Source: Streptomyces sp. NBC_01335 (GTDB lineage: Bacteria; Actinomycetota; Actinomycetes; Streptomycetales; Streptomycetaceae). From it: a stretch of DNA of 64,000 nucleotides. The DNA is taken from assembly GCF_035953295.1 (NCBI RefSeq), contig NZ_CP108370.1, positions 2,728,001 to 2,792,000 of the forward strand. The letters are read 5' to 3'. How positions within the stretch are numbered: the stretch's first letter is position 1; each line of letters opens with the position of its first letter. A program made the translations under genes and the position numbers. The notes under the pieces were generated by a model. The model saw only the letters and a list, made by a program, of their open reading frames with translations. It was not told where the DNA came from and searched no databases. Below, in pieces: positions 26,383-34,885 of this stretch.

Positions 26383-27064
26383 TTTTCCCCCTGGATGAAA
26401 CAGAACTTCATCGAACGGCGAAATACTACTGGTGCCACACCGAATAACGGGAACGGAGAGGCGGAACTGACAGCTCTTTTACGGAACGAGTCCTGCCATT
26501 TCTCTTCCGATGCGGCGCGAGGCTCGGACCACAGGGCCTCCGAAGAGCCCACCGGAGCGCAACTCCCGGGCAAGCGAGGGAGGAACGCGACAGTCGGGCC
26601 ATCCATCCACCGCCTCACCTTTCCGGACACAGCGGCAATTTCTGGGAATCCCCCGCCATTTCGTGGTGTCCCGGCACCTCGCACGGAAAATCCTGGCCGC
26701 GGAGCCCGCCGGAATCATCGCGCGCCCGGCGAAAGGTCGACACTCCTGCGGGTTCACCAAAAGTGCGAGACGGTCTCCACCCGGAGGATCGCCGGATTCC
26801 CGCGGTGCACGGCGGTCCGCCGCGCGATGGCGACCCCCGCACCGAACCCCCACCGGCCCACGGCGGCCCCGACCGCAGAACCGGGGGCCCCACCGCCTCC
26901 CGCAGGCGGAGGGCCACCCGCGGGAGTGCGCGGCATCACCCTGGACAGCTCCGTGACCGCCGGGTAACTTCGCAAGGAGACTGAGCAAGCGCTTAGGCCG
27001 CGTCCGACAACGCCTGACCGCGACCAGCCCACAGAAGCCACGCACCCGACCAAGGAGGCACCCC
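26383..27064. other. Long divergent intergenic region
   Basis: 682 bases between the amidase and acyl-CoA dehydrogenase genes. The first 300 bases are clearly richer in A and T than the surroundings, as expected for promoter DNA of the amidase. No reading frame shows Streptomyces codon bias. An operator-like sequence lies at 26983-26997. Confidence 0.6.
26983..26997. promoter_or_regulatory. TetR-type operator-like site before the acyl-CoA dehydrogenase gene
   Basis: GAGCAAGCGCTTAGG lies about 68 bases upstream of the start. It resembles AnCAAGnnCTTGnT, the site I remember for KstR2-type TetR regulators of acyl-CoA metabolism, with two mismatches. Confidence 0.35.
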
Positions 27065-28222
27065 GTGCGCCGTACGGTATTCGACGAGGACCACGAGGCG
27101 TTCCGGGACACCATCCGCGCCTTCATCGAGGCCGAGGTCGTCCCCGTGTACGACGAGTGGTTCACGTCCGGCCTGGTGCCGCGTGACTTCTACTACAAGC
27201 TGGCCGAGCTGGGCATCTTCGGCATCGAGGTGGACGAGGAGTACGGCGGCGCCGGCATCGAGTCGTTCAAGTTCGAGGCGATCATCTCCGAGGAGACCGC
27301 CCGCGCGGCCGTCTCCTTCGGCGGTTCCGGCGTGCACGTGCTGCTCTGCCTGCCCTACCTCAAGGCGTACGCCACGAAGGAGCAGAAGGAGCGCTGGCTG
27401 CCGGACTTCGTGACCGGCAAGACGATGTACGCCATCGCCATGACCGAGCCGGGCACGGGCTCCGACCTGGCCGGGATGAAGACGACCGCCAAGCTCTCCG
27501 AGGACGGCACGCACTACGTCCTCAACGGCGCCAAGACCTTCATCACCGGTGGTGTGCACGCGGACCGGGTCATCGTCTGCGCCCGTACGGACGCCCCGAA
27601 GGCCGACGACCGCCGCCACGGCATCTCGCTGCTCGTGGTCGACACCAAGGCCGAGGGCTACTCGGTCGGCCGCAAGCTCGACAAGCTGGGCCTGCGCACC
27701 TCGGACACCGCCGAGCTGTCGTTCGTGGACGTGAAGGTCCCGGTCGAGGACCTGCTCGGCGAGGAGAACAAGGGCTTCTCCTACCTCGGCCAGAACCTCC
27801 CGCAGGAGCGCCTGGGCATCGCGGTCAACGCGTACTCGCAGGCCAAGGCCGCCGTGCGGTTCGCCCAGAGTTACGTGTCCGAGCGCACCGTCTTCGGCAA
27901 GCCGGTCGCCGCTTTCCAGAACACGAAGTTCGAACTGGCCGCCTGCCAGGCCGAGGTGGACGCCGCCGAGGCCGTCGTGGACCGGGCGATCGAGGCCCTG
28001 GACGCCAAGGAGCTCACCGCCGCCGAGGCCGCCTCCGCCAAGCTGTTCTGCACCGAGGTCGCCCACCGGGTGATCGACAAGTGCCTCCAGCTGCACGGTG
28101 GTTACGGCTACATGAACGAGTACCCGATCGCGCGTCTCTACGCCGACAACCGCGTCAACCGCATCTACGGTGGTACCAGCGAGGTCATGAAGTCCATCAT
28201 CGCCAAGTCCATGGGCCTGTAG
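27065..28222 (+). CDS. Acyl-CoA dehydrogenase (long-chain/isovaleryl-type active site)
   Basis: 385 aa from GTG at 27065. FAD and substrate motifs are present: AIAMTEPGTGSDLAGMKTTA and the C-terminal QLHGGYGYMNEYPIARLYAD. In medium-chain enzymes a catalytic Glu lies in the last motif (EGTSE); here it reads NRIYGGTSEV, a Gly, as in long-chain and isovaleryl-type dehydrogenases where the base sits on another helix. It catalyses the first, FAD-dependent step of beta-oxidation of an acyl-CoA. A thioesterase gene follows 50 bases later and they are probably co-transcribed. Electrons would pass to ETF. Confidence 0.88.
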   Translation: MRRTVFDEDHEAFRDTIRAFIEAEVVPVYDEWFTSGLVPRDFYYKLAELGIFGIEVDEEYGGAGIESFKFEAIISEETARAAVSFGGSGVHVLLCLPYLKAYATKEQKERWLPDFVTGKTMYAIAMTEPGTGSDLAGMKTTAKLSEDGTHYVLNGAKTFITGGVHADRVIVCARTDAPKADDRRHGISLLVVDTKAEGYSVGRKLDKLGLRTSDTAELSFVDVKVPVEDLLGEENKGFSYLGQNLPQERLGIAVNAYSQAKAAVRFAQSYVSERTVFGKPVAAFQNTKFELAACQAEVDAAEAVVDRAIEALDAKELTAAEAASAKLFCTEVAHRVIDKCLQLHGGYGYMNEYPIARLYADNRVNRIYGGTSEVMKSIIAKSMGL

Positions 28223-28272
28223 GGCACTCGGACCGCGGTCCAGACACGATCCAGGACGGCTGCGTTCCTCCC

Positions 28273-29151
28273 ATGAGCGAAGCACTTGATTCCCTGCTCG
28301 ATCTGCTCGACCTGGAGCGGATCGAGCGGGACATCTTCCGGGGCGCCAGCCGCTCGGCGGTGGTGCCCCGGGTGTTCGGCGGCCAGGTCGCGGCGCAGGC
28401 GCTGGTCGCGGCCGGCCGGACCGTGCCCGACGGCTGCCTGGCCCACTCCCTCCACTCGTACTTCCTGCGGATGGGCGACCCCGGCGCGCCGATCGTCTAC
28501 AGCGTCGACCGCATCCGCGACGGCCGGTCCTTCACCACCCGCCGGGTCGTCGCGGTGCAGCACGGGCAGCCGATCTTCCACCTCTCCGCGTCCTTCCAGA
28601 CGTACGAGGAGGGGCTGGACCACCAGGTCGCCATGCCGGACGCCCCGGATCCGGAGACCCTGCCGACGGCCGCCGAGATGATGCCCCGGTACGCCGACCG
28701 CTTCACCGACCCCGGCATGATCGACCGGCTCCTGGAGGCACGGGCGGCGGTGGACCTGCGGTACGTGGAGGAGCCGCCGTTCGCCACCGCCGGGCAGCCC
28801 CGCGAACCCCGCTCCCAGGTGTGGTTCCGCACCCGGGGCAAGCTCGCCGACGACCCGCTGCTGCACGTCTGCCTGGCGACGTACGTCTCCGACATGACGC
28901 TGCTCGACTCCGTGCTGCTGGCCCACGGGCGCGGCGGCTGGGCGATCGGCGACGTGGTCGGCGCGAGCCTGGACCACGCGATGTGGTTCCACCGGCCGTT
29001 CCGGGCGGACGAGTGGCTGCTGTACGACCAGGAGTCCCCGACCTCGTCCGGCGGGCGCGGGCTCGGCCAGGCGCGGATCTGGACGCAGGACGGCCGCCTG
29101 GCGATCACCGTGATCCAGGAGGGCCTGATCCGCACCCCGCGCGGGCGGTGA
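28273..29151 (+). CDS. Acyl-CoA thioesterase II (TesB-type)
   Basis: 292 aa with two hot-dog folds in tandem. Conserved TesB elements: RVFGGQVAAQALVAA and LHSYFLRMGDP in the first half, DGRSFTTRRVVAVQHG, and GASLDHAMWFHRPFRADEWL in the second, which carries the catalytic Asp region. It hydrolyses medium- and long-chain acyl-CoA to free acid and CoA. ATG at 28273 lies 50 bases after the acyl-CoA dehydrogenase stop; this pairing suggests a role in balancing acyl-CoA pools. Length is normal for the family. Confidence 0.9.
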   Translation: MSEALDSLLDLLDLERIERDIFRGASRSAVVPRVFGGQVAAQALVAAGRTVPDGCLAHSLHSYFLRMGDPGAPIVYSVDRIRDGRSFTTRRVVAVQHGQPIFHLSASFQTYEEGLDHQVAMPDAPDPETLPTAAEMMPRYADRFTDPGMIDRLLEARAAVDLRYVEEPPFATAGQPREPRSQVWFRTRGKLADDPLLHVCLATYVSDMTLLDSVLLAHGRGGWAIGDVVGASLDHAMWFHRPFRADEWLLYDQESPTSSGGRGLGQARIWTQDGRLAITVIQEGLIRTPRGR

Positions 29152-29208
29152 GACGCACGGTCACGCCGTTACGGAGTGTCCTGCCGCATCGCGGACATAC
29201 TCGCCACC

Positions 29209-30234
29209 ATGAGTGCCGAGAATCCTCAGGACGCCGCCCGTCCGGAGAGCCCCGAGAAGCCCGGACCAACCGGGACGCCCGAGAAGTCCGAGGAGTCCAC
29301 GGCCACCGTCGTCGTCGCGGCGGCCGCCAACCTCGGCATCGCCGTGGCGAAGGCGGTCGCGGGGCTGATCAGCGGTTCGAGCGCGATGCTCTCGGAGGCG
29401 GCGCACTCGGTCGCCGACACCGTCACCGAGGTCATGCTCCTCACCGCCCTCAAGCGCAGCGAGAAGCCGGCCGACGAGGAACACCCGCTGGGGTACGGCC
29501 CCGAGCGCTACATCTGGGCGATGCTCGCCTCGATCGCGACCTTCGTCGGCGGCGCGGTGTTCTCGGTCTACGACGGGGTGCACACCCTCGTGCGGGGCGA
29601 GGAGCTGGGCGACCCTCTCGTCTCGTACATCGTGCTGGCCGTCGCCTTCCTGCTGGAGGGCTTCTCGCTGCGGACGGGCGTCAAGCAGGTGCGCCGCGAG
29701 GCCGCCCGGCTGCACGCCCCCGCCGCGCACTACCTGCGGCACACCCCGGACACGGCGGTGAAGGCCGTGGTCATGGAGGACTCTGCGGCCCTGGTCGGTC
29801 TGGTCCTCGCGGCGGGCGGCCTGCTGGGCGGGCAGCTGACCGGCTCCGGGGTGTGGGACGGGATCGCGTCCGTCCTCATCGGCATCCTGCTGGTGTACGT
29901 GGCCTGGGTGCTCGGCCGGTCCAACGCGCAACTGCTCATCGGCCGCCCGCTGCCCGAGGCGATGCGGGCCGGGGTCCGGGCCGAACTCCTCGGTGTGCCG
30001 AACATCGTCCAGGTGCTGGAGCTGACCACCCTCATCCAGGGGCCGACGGAGATCCTGATCGCCGCGAAGATCGACTTCCGGGACCTGGCGAGCGCCTCCG
30101 ACGTGGAGTGGGCCTGCGAGCGGGCCGAGCGGCAGCTGCGGGAGCGCTTTCCGTCCGTGAAGCGGGTGTACCTGGACCCGACACCGGGCCCGGAGCAGCG
30201 GCGGGAGCGGGCGGACGGCGCGTCGGCGGGGTGA
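29209..30234 (+). CDS. Cation diffusion facilitator (CDF) metal exporter
   Basis: 341 aa from ATG at 29209; a GTG at 29176 would add 11 residues. After a charged N-terminus come about six membrane helices. The HxxxD metal site of helix II is seen in LSEAAHSVADTVTE, and the second site in VMEDSAALVGLV of helix V. A histidine-poor HPLGYGPERYIWAM loop follows helix II. The C-terminal part (about 250-330) is the cytoplasmic ferredoxin-like domain. It probably exports zinc, manganese or iron in exchange for protons. No metal regulator adjoins it; the MerR gene downstream faces the opposite way and converges. Confidence 0.87.
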   Translation: MSAENPQDAARPESPEKPGPTGTPEKSEESTATVVVAAAANLGIAVAKAVAGLISGSSAMLSEAAHSVADTVTEVMLLTALKRSEKPADEEHPLGYGPERYIWAMLASIATFVGGAVFSVYDGVHTLVRGEELGDPLVSYIVLAVAFLLEGFSLRTGVKQVRREAARLHAPAAHYLRHTPDTAVKAVVMEDSAALVGLVLAAGGLLGGQLTGSGVWDGIASVLIGILLVYVAWVLGRSNAQLLIGRPLPEAMRAGVRAELLGVPNIVQVLELTTLIQGPTEILIAAKIDFRDLASASDVEWACERAERQLRERFPSVKRVYLDPTPGPEQRRERADGASAG

Positions 30235-30282
30235 GAGGGGACACGTACCTCTACGACCTCCGGATCGCCGCGCCCGACGGGA

Positions 30283-30708
30283 TCACCGCGTGACCGACCC
30301 TCCGGAAGGCGTGGCCGACCCCTCGGAAGGCGCGACCACCCCCGCCCCCTCCTCCGCCACCTTCCGCGCCAGTGCCTCGCGCAGTCCGGTGAGGCGGGCG
30401 ATCTCCGCGTCCAGGGCGGCGAGGCGTTGGCCGACGACTCCGGGCGCCCCGGGCTCGGTGGAGGCGCAGCGCACCGGACGGCCCGAGGTCAGCAGGTGGA
30501 GGCGGTCGGCGCAGGCGTGTACGTCCGCCACCGTCAATCCGGCGGCGAGCAGCTCCCGGATGACGCGGACCCGGGCGATGTCCTCGGAGCCGTACTCCCG
30601 TTGGCCGGTGGAGGTCCGGGCGGGCGGGGCGAGCAGGCCGCGCTGTTCGTAGAAGCGCAGGGCCCGTGGGGTCGTCCCCGCCGCCGCTGCCGCGTCGCCG
30701 ATCCGCAT
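30283..30708 (-). CDS. MerR family transcriptional regulator
   Basis: 141 aa from ATG at 30708. The winged helix begins MRIGDAAAAAGTTPRALRFY and continues EQRGLLAPPARTSTGQREYG, the canonical MerR recognition region, followed by a coiled-coil dimer helix (QRLAALDAEIARLTGLREAL). A Cys at CASTEPG could be a sensor but lies alone. It follows the MDR oxidoreductase gene by 50 bases on the same strand and may regulate it. The C-terminus is made of short repeats (APSEG, TPSGG) corresponding to a 21-bp DNA repeat. Effector unknown. Confidence 0.85.
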   Translation of the reverse strand: MRIGDAAAAAGTTPRALRFYEQRGLLAPPARTSTGQREYGSEDIARVRVIRELLAAGLTVADVHACADRLHLLTSGRPVRCASTEPGAPGVVGQRLAALDAEIARLTGLREALARKVAEEGAGVVAPSEGSATPSGGSVTR

Positions 30709-30758
30709 CCCGCACCGCCCCCGTAATGCTCTCCTCGGAGATACGCTCCCGCACCCCA

Positions 30759-31790
30759 TCAGGAGAACACTTCCACCACGACTCCGCCGAAATGCCTTCC
30801 CTCGACGAGTTGTTGGAAGGCGAGTGGGGCGTTCTCCAGCCCCGCGACGGCGCTGTACGGGAAGCGGATCGCGCCCGAGCGCAGCCACCCGCCGAACCGC
30901 CGGGTCCACTCCGCGTCGACGTCCGGGTGGTCGCCGCCGGTGTAGCCGCGTACCGATACGCCCTTCACGATCAGCCGGTACGTGTCGATCTCGGCGGGGG
31001 CGCTGCCTCCGCCGCGCCGGGCGTCCAACTGCCCGGAGAGCGCGCCGACGAGGGCGAACCGCGCGCCCGGCCGGGCCGCGTCCACCGCCGCCGCGAGCTG
31101 TTCGCCGCCGACGAGGTCGAGCAGTACGTCGATGCCCCCGGGCGCCGCCTCGGCCAACTGCTCCGCGAAGTCCCCTGTGCCGCGCACCACGACGGCGTCG
31201 TAACCGAGTTCGGCCACCAGCCGCCCGGCCTTGGCGGGCGAACCGGTGGTGCCGACGATCCGGCCCGCGCCCAGCAGCCGGGCGATCTGCCCGGCGAGGC
31301 TGCCGACCGCACCGGCCGCCCCCGTGACGAGCACGGTGTCGCCGGGGCGGACCTCGGCGAGCCGGGTCAGCGCGCCGTACGCCGACGAGCCCTGGGCGAG
31401 GTACGCGACCGGATCGGGCAGTTCGTCGCCGAGCGGCAGCACCTGACCGACGGGGAGTACGGCGTACTCCCGCCAGCCGAGCAGATGCGTCACCCGGTCA
31501 CCCGGCCGCAGCGGACCTCCGTCGGGCGCGGAGACGACCTCGCCCACCGCCGGCCCGATGACGGTGTCACCGCCGCGCAGCGGGGGCAGCGGCACCCCGT
31601 CGTTCTCGGTGCCCATCAGGGTGCGCAGCCCGGCGAACAGAGCGAAGTGGCTGTTGCGGACGAGCACTTCGCCGGGGCCGGGCTGGGGTACCGGGGTCTC
31701 GGCGACGGTGAAGTGCTTGGCCTCGGGCAGCCCGTCGGGCGTCACGGCGAGGCGGATCTCTCGGGAGGTACGGGGCAGGTCGGCGGACAT
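30759..31790 (-). CDS. Zinc-independent MDR alcohol dehydrogenase/quinone reductase
   Basis: 343 aa. Medium-chain reductase with the NADPH-binding motif VTGAAGAVGSLAGQIARLLG near residue 155 and no structural zinc-binding Cys cluster, so it fits the leukotriene B4 dehydrogenase/curcumin-reductase branch (YGALTRLAEVRPGDTVLVTG). Such enzymes reduce alkenals, enones or quinones. It starts at 31790 and is followed closely by a MerR regulator, a typical pairing for detoxification genes. The exact substrate is unclear. Confidence 0.85.
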   Translation of the reverse strand: MSADLPRTSREIRLAVTPDGLPEAKHFTVAETPVPQPGPGEVLVRNSHFALFAGLRTLMGTENDGVPLPPLRGGDTVIGPAVGEVVSAPDGGPLRPGDRVTHLLGWREYAVLPVGQVLPLGDELPDPVAYLAQGSSAYGALTRLAEVRPGDTVLVTGAAGAVGSLAGQIARLLGAGRIVGTTGSPAKAGRLVAELGYDAVVVRGTGDFAEQLAEAAPGGIDVLLDLVGGEQLAAAVDAARPGARFALVGALSGQLDARRGGGSAPAEIDTYRLIVKGVSVRGYTGGDHPDVDAEWTRRFGGWLRSGAIRFPYSAVAGLENAPLAFQQLVEGRHFGGVVVEVFS

Positions 31791-32046
31791 CGCGGGCTCC
31801 TGGCGTTCGCGGATCGGAGGGCGGCGGGGCGTGCCCGTCGCCCCACGGGTGCGAGGAAGCTAGCCCTTGACCCGCGCGTCAGGGTCAAGCGATCGTGTCG
31901 AAGGAGAGCGGGTGAAGCTCGAACGGGCGGTGTCCCGGCCCTCCTGAGCCCGGGCCACTGCGGATGAACACCCACAGACACCTGAAGCTGTATGCGGGTC
32001 TCGCCAGAGGCCCCATGACCGCCCTCAATTCTCGACTGGAAATTTC

Positions 32047-32559
32047 ATGAAGTACCGCAGACCACAACGGGTCGTTGTGGGAATACTTGTCCTCACCGGC
32101 GCCACAGCCATGCTCATAGCGATGCCCTTTTTCGTCTTCGCGGGCGACACGGGGCAGATTGCCGAAATGATGGCACCCTTTCCACTGGTCGCATACTTCG
32201 CATGGTTCTTCTACATGCACCCCTACGTTCAGGTGACCCCGGGAGAAGTGATCGTCAGGAATTTCGTGACTCTCTATCGGATTCCGAGGAGTCTGACGAT
32301 AAAAAGGCTGGGGATTCGTGCGGTCAGTCTCGACGTGCAGGGGTACGGAAAAATTCCAGCGCTCGCCTCTACATCAGGCATTACTGGAAAACGGCAGTGC
32401 CGAAAGCTGGCTGCCGCTCTCACGGAAAGGCCTCCCGCCCCGACGGGCGCTGCCCTCGACAAGCGTGCGGTGGAGAAGACCCGGCCCGCGGGGGTGGCCG
32501 AGGTGGTCATGCTCGGGGCGACTCTCTCCCTTTGCGCCCTCTCCCTCGTGGGGGCCTGA
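32047..32559 (+). CDS. Small membrane protein with bacterial PH-like domain (first of a pair)
   Basis: 170 aa. Two membrane helices lie near the N-terminus (VVVGILVLTGATAMLIAMPF and FPLVAYFAWFFYM) and one at the very C-terminus (VVMLGATLSLCALSLVGA). The stretch after helix 2, QVTPGEVIVRNFVTLYRIPR, resembles bacterial PH/PrsW-associated membrane proteins in which a beta-rich domain follows the helices. GC content is lower than in neighbouring genes, which suggests relatively recent acquisition or weak codon selection. The stop is separated by one base from the GTG of the next gene. Function unknown; no enzyme motif is visible. Confidence 0.6.
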   Translation: MKYRRPQRVVVGILVLTGATAMLIAMPFFVFAGDTGQIAEMMAPFPLVAYFAWFFYMHPYVQVTPGEVIVRNFVTLYRIPRSLTIKRLGIRAVSLDVQGYGKIPALASTSGITGKRQCRKLAAALTERPPAPTGAALDKRAVEKTRPAGVAEVVMLGATLSLCALSLVGA

Positions 32560-32560
32560 A

Positions 32561-33112
32561 GTGCCGGGGAAGAGGGCGACAACGCCCTTCGACGGGCCTG
32601 ACAGGGTGAGAGCACGGGGGCAGAAGCTCCGCGCCCTCACCTCGCTGACCGTCGTCCTCCTCGTTCAGCCCGTCGCCTCATACCTTGGCTCCGGGGAATT
32701 CTGGCTCGACGAACGATCTGTACAGGTCGCGGTGTACGTCCTGTACGCCGGCCTGGTGATCAGCCTCGGGTGGAGGGTGCTCGCCGCCTCGCACATCGCC
32801 TTTGACGACACATCCGCCGTCCTGACCAACGCATTCACACGCCGTCGGGTTCCTCTCGACCGGATCGACCGATTCGAGCGACACTCCGGTCTGCTGTCGA
32901 TGACGTTGCGAGGCCGCACCGGGGCCATGGCAACGGTCTCGTCCGGAAGCACCCAGGAAGACGTCGACCGGTACAACGACATGCTTCGTCGTGGAGCCTT
33001 CGCGGCGGCCGAGGAACCCGGGATTCCGGACCAGCACTTCTATGTGATCCCCTCGGATCTGGCTCTTCCTGTCTCCGTGGGAGTAGCCGCGTTGATCCTC
33101 TTCGGAGGCTGA
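32561..33112 (+). CDS. Small membrane protein with bacterial PH-like domain (second of a pair)
   Basis: 183 aa from GTG at 32561, one base after the preceding stop with GTGGGGGC as ribosome site; a longer in-frame form would overlap the upstream gene and is rejected. Two N-terminal helices (LTSLTVVLLVQPVASYLG, VAVYVLYAGLVISLGW) precede a beta-rich stretch (IAFDDTSAVLTNAFTRRRVP, LSMTLRGRTGAMATVSSGST) and a C-terminal helix (ALPVSVGVAALILFGG). It has the same order of helices and soluble part as its partner and is probably a diverged duplicate or a complex partner. Translation is likely coupled. Function unknown. Confidence 0.6.
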   Translation: MPGKRATTPFDGPDRVRARGQKLRALTSLTVVLLVQPVASYLGSGEFWLDERSVQVAVYVLYAGLVISLGWRVLAASHIAFDDTSAVLTNAFTRRRVPLDRIDRFERHSGLLSMTLRGRTGAMATVSSGSTQEDVDRYNDMLRRGAFAAAEEPGIPDQHFYVIPSDLALPVSVGVAALILFGG

Positions 33113-33208
33113 AGGCCGTTCCCGCACGGAATACGCCCCGATCGGCGGACTCCGTACCCGGTCGCTCCCCGCGCTCTCCGCAGGGGCCGGCCCGCGGGCG
33201 GCGCCCCC

Positions 33209-33988
33209 TCAGGCGAGCCCCGCCGCCCCCAGCAGGTACTCCGTCAGCACGTCGTAGTGGCGCGGGTCGGGCACGTTGTCGTCCAGCGGGACGGTGACCA
33301 GCAGGGAGCCCTCCGCTTCGCCGAGGAAGAGGGCGGGGTCGTTGCAGTCGGCGTAGCCGATGGCGTCGAGTCCGCGTCCGCCCGCGCAGCCGGCCCAGCC
33401 GTGGTCGGCGAGGACCAGGTCCGGCTGGGGGCGGCCCTCGCGCTCCAGGCCGTCCAGGATGGCGGCCATCGGGGCCGGGGAGTGGGTGTGCCAGAGGGAC
33501 GCGCCGTGCTCCAGCACCGCGACTCCGGCGAACTGGACGACGTTGCCCTCGTCGGCGCGCAGCCCGGCAGGGACGGTGACGATCTCGCAGCCCTCCGCGC
33601 GCAGCGCGTCCGCCGTCCTGCGGTGGACGTCGAGGAGGCCGCCGGGGTGGCCGGTGGCGACGAGGACGCTCTCGGTGTCCGCCACGGCCTTGCGGAGGCG
33701 TTCCGCCATCCGGTCGAGGGCGTCGACGGTCAGCTCGGGGTCGATGGTGTCCTGGCCGAAGCGGTGGGCCGGATCGTCGATGACCCCGCAGCGCTCCGCC
33801 ATGACGGCGAGGACGTCCTGTTCGTCGGTCCAGCGGTCGCCGAGTTCCAGCCCGAGCCAGTAGTGGCGGTCTCCGTTGGCGAGCGCCCGGTAGTGCGCGA
33901 GATTGTTGTCGCGGGGCGTGGCCACGTCGCCGGCGATGCGGGTACGGACGAGGTGGTCGGTGAGTTCGGCGCGGCTGGGTATCGGCAT
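33209..33988 (-). CDS. Phosphatase-family protein (actinobacterial)
   Basis: 259 aa from ATG at 33988; an ATG nine bases upstream is also possible. The sequence contains VATGHPGGLLDVHRRTADAL, VLEHGASLWHTHS, LADHGWAGCAGGRGLDAIGY and ADCNDPALFLGEAEG, a set of conserved His, Asp and Cys positions that I associate with a Streptomyces family annotated simply as phosphatase. It lacks signal peptide and membrane segments and should be cytoplasmic. It lies alone between the membrane-protein pair (convergent) and the TetR gene. The substrate is not known. Confidence 0.65.
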   Translation of the reverse strand: MPIPSRAELTDHLVRTRIAGDVATPRDNNLAHYRALANGDRHYWLGLELGDRWTDEQDVLAVMAERCGVIDDPAHRFGQDTIDPELTVDALDRMAERLRKAVADTESVLVATGHPGGLLDVHRRTADALRAEGCEIVTVPAGLRADEGNVVQFAGVAVLEHGASLWHTHSPAPMAAILDGLEREGRPQPDLVLADHGWAGCAGGRGLDAIGYADCNDPALFLGEAEGSLLVTVPLDDNVPDPRHYDVLTEYLLGAAGLA

Positions 33989-34147
33989 GGCGCCCATTCT
34001 GCCGTCACCCGTACGCGGCGCGCCCGGCATCTCGTACCCCGGGACCGGCGCGACCTGCCCCTGGGCACCCCGGGACCGGCCCGCCCGGCCCCGAGCACCC
34101 AGGAACCGGCGGGCCCGGAACCGGCCGCCCCGTACGCGTACGGCCGC

Positions 34148-34768
34148 TTAGCGCCCTTCGGCCGCCGCCGCGAAGGCACCCCGGGCGAGGCGGTGCAGCA
34201 GGAGGGCGGTCGCCGCGCGGTCCGGGAGGGCTTCGGGGCGGGCGAGGCGCGGGGTGGAGTTCAGCAGGCCGAAGACGGCGTGCACGGTGACGCGGGCCTC
34301 GGCCTCGGTCAGGGCGGGGTAGCGGGTGCGGGCGACGGAGACCCAGATCTCGACGTACTCGCGCTGGAGGCGGCGGACCCGCTTGCGGTCGGCGTCACGC
34401 AGGCGGTCCAGCTCGCGGTCGTGCAGGGTGATCAGGGGGCGGTCGTCGAGGGCGAAGTCGATGTGGCCCTCGATGAGCGCGTCCAGCAGCGCGTCCGGAG
34501 AGCTTTCCGGGGCCGCGGCGTCCTCCTCGACGCGCAGCCGGCCGCCGGTGAGGAGGCGCTCGCTGATGCCGACCAGCAGCTCGGAGAGCATCGCGTCCTT
34601 GCCGGGGAAGTGGCGGTAGAGGCCGGGGCCGCTGATGCCCACGGCGGCGCCTATCTCGTCGACACCGACGCCGTGGAAGCCGCGCTCGGCGAAGAGGAGC
34701 GCCGCCTCCCGGAGGATCTGCTCGCGGCGGGTGGGTCCCGCGACGCGGGCGGTGGCATGGGTGCTCAT
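34148..34768 (-). CDS. TetR family regulator of the acyl-CoA carboxylase operon
   Basis: 206 aa. The N-terminal TetR helix-turn-helix is seen in REQILREAALLFAERGFHGV, then GISGPGLYRHFPGKDAMLSE. The C-terminal ligand domain has the ITLHDRELDRLRDADRKRV stretch typical of regulators next to leucine-catabolism genes (LiuR/SACE_7040 type). It is divergent from the carboxylase-HMG-CoA lyase operon; two copies of a GTTAACGCTC-type operator lie between. Acyl-CoA intermediates are the probable inducers. It likely represses the operon and itself. Confidence 0.87.
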   Translation of the reverse strand: MSTHATARVAGPTRREQILREAALLFAERGFHGVGVDEIGAAVGISGPGLYRHFPGKDAMLSELLVGISERLLTGGRLRVEEDAAAPESSPDALLDALIEGHIDFALDDRPLITLHDRELDRLRDADRKRVRRLQREYVEIWVSVARTRYPALTEAEARVTVHAVFGLLNSTPRLARPEALPDRAATALLLHRLARGAFAAAAEGR

Positions 34769-34790
34769 GGGGATTGATTCTAGACAGGGC

Positions 34791-34807
34791 CGTTAGCGCT
34801 CGTTAAC
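34791..34807. promoter_or_regulatory. TetR operator, copy 1
   Basis: CGTTAGCGCTCGTTAAC, a GTTA-N8-TAAC dyad, in the divergent promoter between TetR and the carboxylase beta gene. Confidence 0.7.
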
Positions 34808-34820
34808 CTGAGGCCGTTCG

Positions 34821-34837
34821 CGTTAACGCTCATTAAC
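34821..34837. promoter_or_regulatory. TetR operator, copy 2
   Basis: CGTTAACGCTCATTAAC, 30 bases from copy 1 (about three helical turns), so two dimers could bind on one DNA face. Confidence 0.7.
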
Positions 34838-34885
34838 CGCACGGCGGGGGTCACGGCCCCACCGCTCACGGGGAGGCTCGACACG

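Noticed and set aside
23914..26967. Open frame of about 1000 codons antisense to the amidase
   Set aside because: Its repeats only reflect the amidase repeats; composition is Arg/His-rich and unlike any family.
26826..26967. Short rightward frame before the acyl-CoA dehydrogenase
   Set aside because: Pro/Gly-rich 46 codons with no ribosome site or conservation that I can recognise.
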